From Tieghemiomyces parasiticus (Eukaryota > Kickxellomycota > Dimargaritomycetes > Dimargaritales > Dimargaritaceae), in NCBI GenBank assembly GCA_027575765.1, contig JANBPT010000009.1:80422-144421 (forward strand): DNA of 64,000 nt. The letters are read 5' to 3'. Numbering within the stretch: the stretch's first letter is position 1; each line of letters opens with the position of its first letter. Positions 58,743 to 64,000 of this stretch are shown here, piece by piece. A model generated the notes under the pieces. The model worked only from the letters and a program-made list of their open reading frames with translations. It was not told where the DNA came from and searched no databases. A program made the position numbers and the translations under genes.

Positions 58743-59548
58743 GACGTGTTTAATCGCGCAGGGCGAAGGTGGGATGGGTTTAGAATTTACAAGGCGAAAG
58801 TCGACGAGAGGTGTGGGGGAGGTGCAAATGTAGCAGCTGTGATGGGTGGGCCGTGGGCTACCGTTTCCAGATGAGCGCCAACAACGGAATTAGCAAGTGT
58901 GTAGTATAGTCGGGGGCAATAGGCTAGTAACAGGTTCAAAGAACGAAGCGCCATAATGGGCCGGCGAGGCGGCTTGAGTGATATCCAAACATGACTTCTC
59001 CCCTCCCAGACCAGCTTTTGACAATGGCGGTGGGAGCGGCTTGTTTTGATTTCCAGCCCTTCTTATCCCTGCCAATGCGGAATAGGATGAGTCGGTTAAG
59101 GCCGATGCCTTGGCCAGGCACAGTTGTCCACGGCTGGAACCCGCCCGCTGCTATCCTAACCACCTATCCCAGGGGCTTTCACCCATTGACACTTGAGGGT
59201 TGTCAGGGTCATCAGCGAAGGACAGGGCGACGGCGGAGAGCGAAAACAAACAAGGAAGATACAGTGTCACGTGACAGCATGATTTGTGGTGCGTGTGATC
59301 GGCGGACTGGGGTAAGACAGGAGGGTGCGAAAGGGAAGAGGCTGAACGGTCCCTAAGCCAGCAGTGTCAGTGTTGGCTCTAGCAGATAAGAATGCGCCAG
59401 CCCACTACGATCGCATAGGTTCCCGCTCCGCGTTGCAGATGTATATAATTATTTCGTTTTTATTTAACCAGACCGTACACTCCAATCTAGCAAGGGCAGG
59501 TCAGCGAGCCCGAGAAATAAACCACATGTCCAGCGTACAAAGAACAAC
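58743..59548. other. Intergenic region, 0.8 kb
   Basis: Upstream of MCM6 and downstream of uL6m. Contains GTCACGTGAC at 59266-59275. No Mlu1-box (ACGCGT) was noticed just upstream of MCM6. No gene seen. Confidence 0.4.
59267..59274. promoter_or_regulatory. TCACGTGA palindrome (bHLH E-box) between MCM6 and uL6m
   Basis: Core of a 10-bp palindrome about 525 bp upstream of MCM6 and 275 bp downstream of the uL6m stop. Function unknown. Confidence 0.25.
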
Positions 59549-60262
59549 CTATTTCTTCTTGCCTTCCTTCTTCTTAATGGTTTCATCACCGACGAAAATA
59601 CCCTTGAGGTTGTACGGCTCGGGCTTTCTCTTGGCACGAATGTTGGCGGCAAACAGCTTGACCTGCTGACGGTCGGCGCCGCGCAGGACAATACGGGTGG
59701 GGTTGGGCAAGGTGGCGGTGATGCCCTCGGGCACCACCATATCGACCATGTGAGAGTAGCCGAGCTTCATGGACAGCATGGGGCGGCCCGTACCAGGTTC
59801 GCTCTCCAGAGTGGCACGGTAACCAACACCGACCAGACGCAGGGGCACGGAGAAGCCTTCAGAGACGCCGGTGATGTGGTTCTGGATGATGGTGCGAGTG
59901 GTTCCCCACATGGAGCGTTGCTTCTTTTTGCTACCATCGTCGACAGAGATGGCCACGCGCCGGCGGTTCAATGATTGGTCATCCTCGGTCAGCGGGCAGT
60001 CCTCCAGTTTGACGTAGGGTTCGATAGGGAAAAACAGCTCGCCCAAGGGGCCCTTGACGCGGACCCGTGTGGTGTGGCTGAAGCGGGTGTCCTCCGGCCG
60101 GTAGGGCTCCTGCTCGTGCGTGAACTCGACCTCGTTAGGGATGCTGAGCGGCTGGCGACCGGTGTAGGAGAGGACGACTTGACCCCGCGTGCTGAACGCC
60201 CGCTGCGTGAGCAGTGACGCTGGCGTGAGGGTGCGGTTCAACCACATGCGCAGGGAGGCCAT
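59549..60262 (-). CDS. MRPL6: Mitochondrial large-subunit ribosomal protein uL6m
   Basis: An intronless frame of 237 codons with ATG at 60262. Residues 1-30 (ASLRMWLNRTLTPASLLTQR) form a basic presequence for import. The two L6 domains follow: RVRVKGPLGELFFPIEPYVK with the TRTIIQNHITGVSEGFSVPL segment, and then RLVGVGYRATLE, LSMKLGYSHMVDMVVPEGIT and VLRGADRQQVKLFAANIRAK, ending PEPYNLKGIFVGDETIKKKE. These are the L6 family landmarks (KRKPEPYKGKGI region), giving the 54S/39S mitoribosome protein. It is divergent from uS4m, starting 571 bp away, so both mitoribosomal genes may share a promoter region. Confidence 0.93.
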   Translation of the reverse strand: MASLRMWLNRTLTPASLLTQRAFSTRGQVVLSYTGRQPLSIPNEVEFTHEQEPYRPEDTRFSHTTRVRVKGPLGELFFPIEPYVKLEDCPLTEDDQSLNRRRVAISVDDGSKKKQRSMWGTTRTIIQNHITGVSEGFSVPLRLVGVGYRATLESEPGTGRPMLSMKLGYSHMVDMVVPEGITATLPNPTRIVLRGADRQQVKLFAANIRAKRKPEPYNLKGIFVGDETIKKKEGKKK

Positions 60263-60833
60263 GGTGATAGACGAAAGCAGATGGGATATAGGTAAGAAGT
60301 AACGGGATCAGAGACTGACGCAATGCCCAGAAAGTGGGAGTGGGAACAAAGCGGATCCCTAGTTGGGTTGGCAGCTTCCATGTTCTCCAGCGGTCCGTGT
60401 GCTGGTTAGGCCGAGGTGCGCTGAAGGGACCAGATCGGGTTGTTGGGACAACGATCTGTACCCTCTGGGCCATTTGGAGCTGATGTGGATGGCTGACGAG
60501 GTGACTAGTGCAGGCGGCGAGCGGGTTTGTGTGGCTGTTTGTCGATCACGTGAGTTGGAGCGTCCACGATATGACCTGGCCTCACGCAGTGTGGCCAGGC
60601 CGACGGGGATAGGCATGCCTCACAGCGGACGATCAGCTGTCCCCCCTAGCAGATCAAATGGTTGCCCAGGACGATTCCAAGTGGACCACCTTTCCCGGCG
60701 CCCCCAGCATGCTCCCGTTGCCTACATTTCCGCTGGCTCGACGTTAGCGCGAATCTTACCGTTTACCCCACACGTCTCCAGCCTTTCTATTTCGCGCCGA
60801 TCCTTCCCTCCCTGATCCCTCCCCCCCTCAGCT
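60263..60833. promoter_or_regulatory. Divergent promoter region shared by uL6m and uS4m
   Basis: 571 bp separates the two start codons. It contains a TCACGTGA at 60546-60553, close to the middle, and a pyrimidine-rich leader before uS4m. Shared control is inference from arrangement and common function. Confidence 0.5.
60546..60553. promoter_or_regulatory. TCACGTGA palindrome (bHLH E-box) between uL6m and uS4m
   Basis: Candidate bHLH site roughly midway between the two divergent mitoribosomal genes. Confidence 0.4.
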
Positions 60834-61770
60834 ATGCGTCGCAAGAACCTTTACTGCACAGTGCGCGCCCTGGTGCGCCTCTCATGGGAGCCAGCCAACC
60901 TCTACAACCTGGTGACCAAGAACCGTCGGCTGTTTGACGGCACGCGCAAGACGGTGTACCAGCAGCAGTGGACGGCCAAGCGGGAGACGCGGGCGTACCA
61001 CGACTCCAACACAACCGAGCGCTCCTGGATGTCCATGTTCAAGCCCCGGCTGCCCACGCTCAATATGCAGATGCTTTCGGGTGGGAATGCCAGCAGCCAA
61101 AAGCTGTCCCGTGTCTACCATGGTAGCGACGCCACCGACGAGTCCATCAAGGAGCTGGAGAAGACCCGCAAGAACCGCCAGCACGCCCACGCCGCGTCAC
61201 TCATGTATGCCCCCATGGAACGACGCGTCGACTTCATCGTGTTCCGCAGCCATTTCGTGTCCAGCATCTACAAGGCGCGGTGGATCATCAATACCGGCAT
61301 GGTCACCGTAAACGGCAAGAAGGTAAAACCGGTAGTTCGGGTAGTGATTAAGGGTTTACCAGTCACCGAAGCGCGGAAAACTTGTGGCGAGTCTGACCGT
61401 TCCCTTCTAACCTCCCTTTTAAAACCCACGCTTCCATCGCCTTATTTACCTCCCCTTCCATCCGCCACAGGTCAATATTCCGAGCTACACCGTCGACGAC
61501 GGCGACGTGGTCCAGGTGGATCCCCGTGTGGTCTGCACCCTCAAGAAGGCCGAGGATGGCACCCTGAAATTCAATGAGGTCCCCTTCATGCAACCCTGGA
61601 TGTTCATACCTGAGTACCTCGAGGTGAACTACAACACCTGCTCAACCGTTTACCTTCGGGACCCTGTGACCCGCCCCAGCCGCACCGAGCTCCCGTCGCC
61701 TTTCCCACCGGAGGTGCACGGCCTGGCCTACGATTTCTACACTGGCAAGGGCAAGTCCTACAAAAAATAA
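60834..61770 (+). CDS. NAM9: Mitochondrial small-subunit ribosomal protein uS4m (Nam9)
   Basis: Two exons, 60834-61322 and 61471-61770, in phase 0, for 262 residues. The donor GTAAAA is the least canonical in the window. The N-terminus MRRKNLYCTVRALVRLSWEP matches Nam9-type proteins, which lack the N-terminal zinc knuckle of bacterial S4. The S4 RNA-binding domain straddles the intron: ERRVDFIVFRSHFVSSIYKA, INTGMVTVNGKK, then VNIPSYTVDDGDVVQVDP. The tail PWMFIPEYLEVNYNTCSTVY and EVHGLAYDFYTGKGKSYKK is the fungal mitochondrial extension. It binds 16S-like rRNA early in small-subunit assembly. It sits head to head with uL6m and tail to tail with the four-TM protein. Confidence 0.9.
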
Positions 61771-62051
61771 GTTGGCGAGACATTCAGCATGCGCCAATAG
61801 TAGCATATTATCGTTGGGCATGTCATGTTGGTCTATAAACATGATCCGCATACATCCTTAATTTGGGTGAATATAGCAGACCAATCCCCTCCTCCGAGCG
61901 AGACTCGGATACAATGTCAGCAGAATGCAAGGAACATTGGGAAGTCATCTTCATTAGCGGCGGCACAGTGAACCGGGCAAAATTTTTTACTGAGCTGATA
62001 GATAAGGATATGTAAAGGGAAGACCACAATGGCTGAGAAAATGGGTCACAA

Positions 62052-62738
62052 CTAACATGAGTAGCGGCCAGATTGCGCGGAAGATTGGCGTTTATTCTCC
62101 TCCGATGTGGGCTCATAGGCCGGCGCCAGGTTAAAAGGTTCGTAAGGCGGCGGCAGATCGGTAATGACAACCGGGTGGTGTGCTTGCAAGGAATCGAGCA
62201 TGACAACGTTACTAGCTTCCAAATCGGTGGCCATACTGCTCGCTGGCTCGCATAGCTCCAAGTAATAGGAGTTCACGACAATCAAAAAGTAGTAAGCATA
62301 GGCCACGCCAACTACTAGCAGTGAATAGGTGATACAAAAATGGGTCAATGTGAAGTGCACTCTATGGTCCTTTTCCAGGGAGCCTTGGAGGAAAAAAACG
62401 TTGTAGCGTTTGACGAGGCTCGGGTAAATCCAGCGGAAATTGGAGAGCAGTGCGAATAGACCGCAGGTTAACAGGCTGAGGATGGAAACGCCAAGGTTGG
62501 CCTTCTGGTACGCACGGTAGAGGGTGAGCCCACTGGGGTTACGCCATGCTGCACTGGTGAGGCCCAGGATGTTGATCGCTAGGACGAGAACGTAGCAGAC
62601 GATGCCGCTGACGTCCATGGTGAGGAAAGCGTAGATGACAGAGGCCAAGGCGAGCGCTATCTCGATAGCCGTCACAAGGATAATGCCCGTCCGCAGTGGC
62701 AGACAGCCCAGGAAGGTCTTGGTATAAGGTAGTGGCAT
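62052..62738 (-). CDS. Four-TM membrane protein with PY motif, LAPTM-like
   Basis: An intronless frame of 228 codons with ATG at 62738. Four hydrophobic spans are visible at about residues 17-40, 45-63, 82-100 and 130-156. The N-terminal FLGCLPLRTGIILVTAIEIA resembles the CC-x-HVRTGTI opening of LAPTM4/5 proteins. The cytosolic tail carries a clear PPxY motif (PPPY, 196-199), with an APAYEP echo at 205-210, as in LAPTM proteins, which recruit Nedd4-type HECT ligases via such motifs for sorting to lysosomes. A comparable vacuolar/endosomal role is inference. Length and topology fit LAPTM4 (~230). MARVEL-type or other four-TM fungal proteins are alternatives. Confidence 0.5.
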   Translation of the reverse strand: MPLPYTKTFLGCLPLRTGIILVTAIEIALALASVIYAFLTMDVSGIVCYVLVLAINILGLTSAAWRNPSGLTLYRAYQKANLGVSILSLLTCGLFALLSNFRWIYPSLVKRYNVFFLQGSLEKDHRVHFTLTHFCITYSLLVVGVAYAYYFLIVVNSYYLELCEPASSMATDLEASNVVMLDSLQAHHPVVITDLPPPYEPFNLAPAYEPTSEENKRQSSAQSGRYSC

Positions 62739-64000
62739 GTTTAAAGCAGGAATAAGTAGTAGAGTGCTTTCGTGGGCAGACGGGGAGAATATGCAGGGAC
62801 CAGACTGTCGGGTGAATCCTAGCTACGCGGTACAAAGTGATCGGTCAGATAGATCTTGAAGGAATTCTGACGACAGGAGTCCCCATTGCAGCACCGGAAG
62901 ACGGCGGATGCGTAGACTTCGAACTAGTAATTGCGAAGAGGGAGCAAGCTTGCCCACAAGATAAGCACCAAACTACAGGTAAAAATTGTTAACAATGGCG
63001 GTGGAGGAAACCGTGAAGGCGGAGGGCCGTTGACACTTAGCGTCTGATTTCAAAAATATATATAATAATGTGGGAGTACCATGGGTAGTGAGCATGAGAA
63101 GCTATGGATAAGGATAAGGATGAGAATATAAAGGCGGTAGCTGCGAGAAAAAGGACAACCAAAGCCAAGAATTCGTCACAAACGTACCATCGGCCAACCT
63201 TGCCGGGGAGGTCAAGCACAGGTGGCGTAAAATGTGGCACCTTTGCTTGAAAAGCTGGGCAAGCCTCTGTACTGTGTCGGGTTGAGCTTTATTGAAGGCG
63301 GAGCTCACCTAGGGAGGGCCGACGCGGTCAGACGATTGCAAGTTATGGGACTGGAAAGCGGGTGATAGTAGGAGGGCACGGGACACCGTGAAGATAAGGT
63401 AAAGCGTAATAATACAACGAATGAATACTGAAACGTCAGAGAGAGGTCGGGTACTCCCTGGCCCCTTGAATATACCCTCTGGGAAACGATGTTGTTTGTC
63501 TTAGTCTGGTAGGCCTGGTAGCCGGTGGATAACAAGGGTTGGGGACAGAGGGTGATATTAAGGTGATCGGTCCTTGGGAACCACCTACTTTATTCCGCCG
63601 CCGCAAACAGGCAAACCCTATCGGATGGGAGAGCTCTGGTGACGATAAGAGGGAGGAGAGAGGGGTAGCAGTGGAATTGTACCGAATGATGGTGAAGGGT
63701 GGGGGTAGGCAAACGGGAGCCATGTCTTGTGGCAGGCACAAGCGGACGCCTTGTACCACTTTGCCAAGCCCCACAGACCTCACTCGGTATATGGTACAGC
63801 CACGTCATTCGTCGGTGGGCCGACCATGGAAGGGCAGCGACGGCAAGAAGCAGGAGAGAAGCCACAATAATCGAGGTAAAATGCTGCTCACCAGTGCTAC
63901 CTCATTGTTTAGCTGAGGGGGGGGGATCGCGCTCAAGGTGCCTCCCTATGAATGTGGTTGGGTCACTAGTACACCTCCATGCTTTCCTCAACGTCGACGC
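62739..64000. other. Right-end region without a supported gene, 1.26 kb
   Basis: Upstream of the four-TM gene. A minus-strand stretch at about 63306-63188, between a CCTAG acceptor-like and a GTACGT donor-like site, reads as peptide (AFNKAQPDTVQRLAQLFKQR) and might be an exon of a gene whose other parts I cannot find. A run of Gs lies at 63917-63925. Confidence 0.35.

Overview
This window is nuclear DNA from a eukaryote, most likely a fungus of the early-diverging (zygomycete or chytrid) grade. I count 23 genes, 13 of them with introns. Donors are almost always GTAAGT or close to it, acceptors are YAG, and CTAAC-like branch sites sit close upstream. Introns are mostly 105-265 bp, with extremes of 53 and 873 bp. 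Genes lie on both strands without operons and are separated by 0.1-1.6 kb of AT-richer sequence. The fungal placement is inference. It rests on Rpo41-like, Nup192/Nup205 and Yju2 proteins, fungal gene density, and genes that budding yeast lacks but early-diverging fungi and animals keep (RalGAP-beta, QTRT2, a MYSM1-like deubiquitinase, UBE2E, NDUFAF6). I cannot name the species.

Layout. 0-10 kb: a MADS-box (MEF2-type) factor cut by the left edge, a small coiled-coil gene (possibly DASH Spc34), proteasome alpha subunit PSMA3/PRE10, splicing factor YJU2, a small unrecognised gene, and AP-3 mu. 10-20 kb: a UDP-sugar transporter (SLC35B4/YEA4), RNA polymerase I second subunit RPA135, and a PPR-like protein. 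20-32 kb: a Myb/SANT plus MPN(JAMM) protein like MYSM1, the queuine tRNA-ribosyltransferase accessory subunit QTRT2, and a 1597-residue RalGAP beta-like protein. 32-43 kb: PAM16/TIM16 facing NDUFAF6, the spliceosomal G-patch protein SPP2, a UBE2E-class E2, and the 60S biogenesis/export protein SDA1. 43-62 kb: mitochondrial RNA polymerase RPO41, nucleoporin NUP192/NUP205, replicative helicase subunit MCM6, a divergent pair of mitoribosomal genes (uL6m and uS4m), and a four-TM PY-motif protein. The last 1.26 kb has no gene I can support.

The content is mostly core housekeeping: spliceosome activation (YJU2, SPP2), mitochondrial gene expression and import (RPO41, uL6m, uS4m, PAM16, NDUFAF6), ubiquitin/proteasome (PSMA3, UBE2E, MYSM1-like), ribosome biogenesis (RPA135, SDA1) and membrane traffic (AP-3 mu, possibly the LAPTM-like protein). 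I see no transposon, CRISPR array, tRNA, rRNA or secondary-metabolite cluster, and no clear undescribed system. The most useful leads are a long acidic insertion near the C-terminus of RPO41, a recurring TCACGTGA palindrome in several intergenic regions, the MYSM1-like architecture, the RalGAP-beta gene, and two small genes of uncertain identity.
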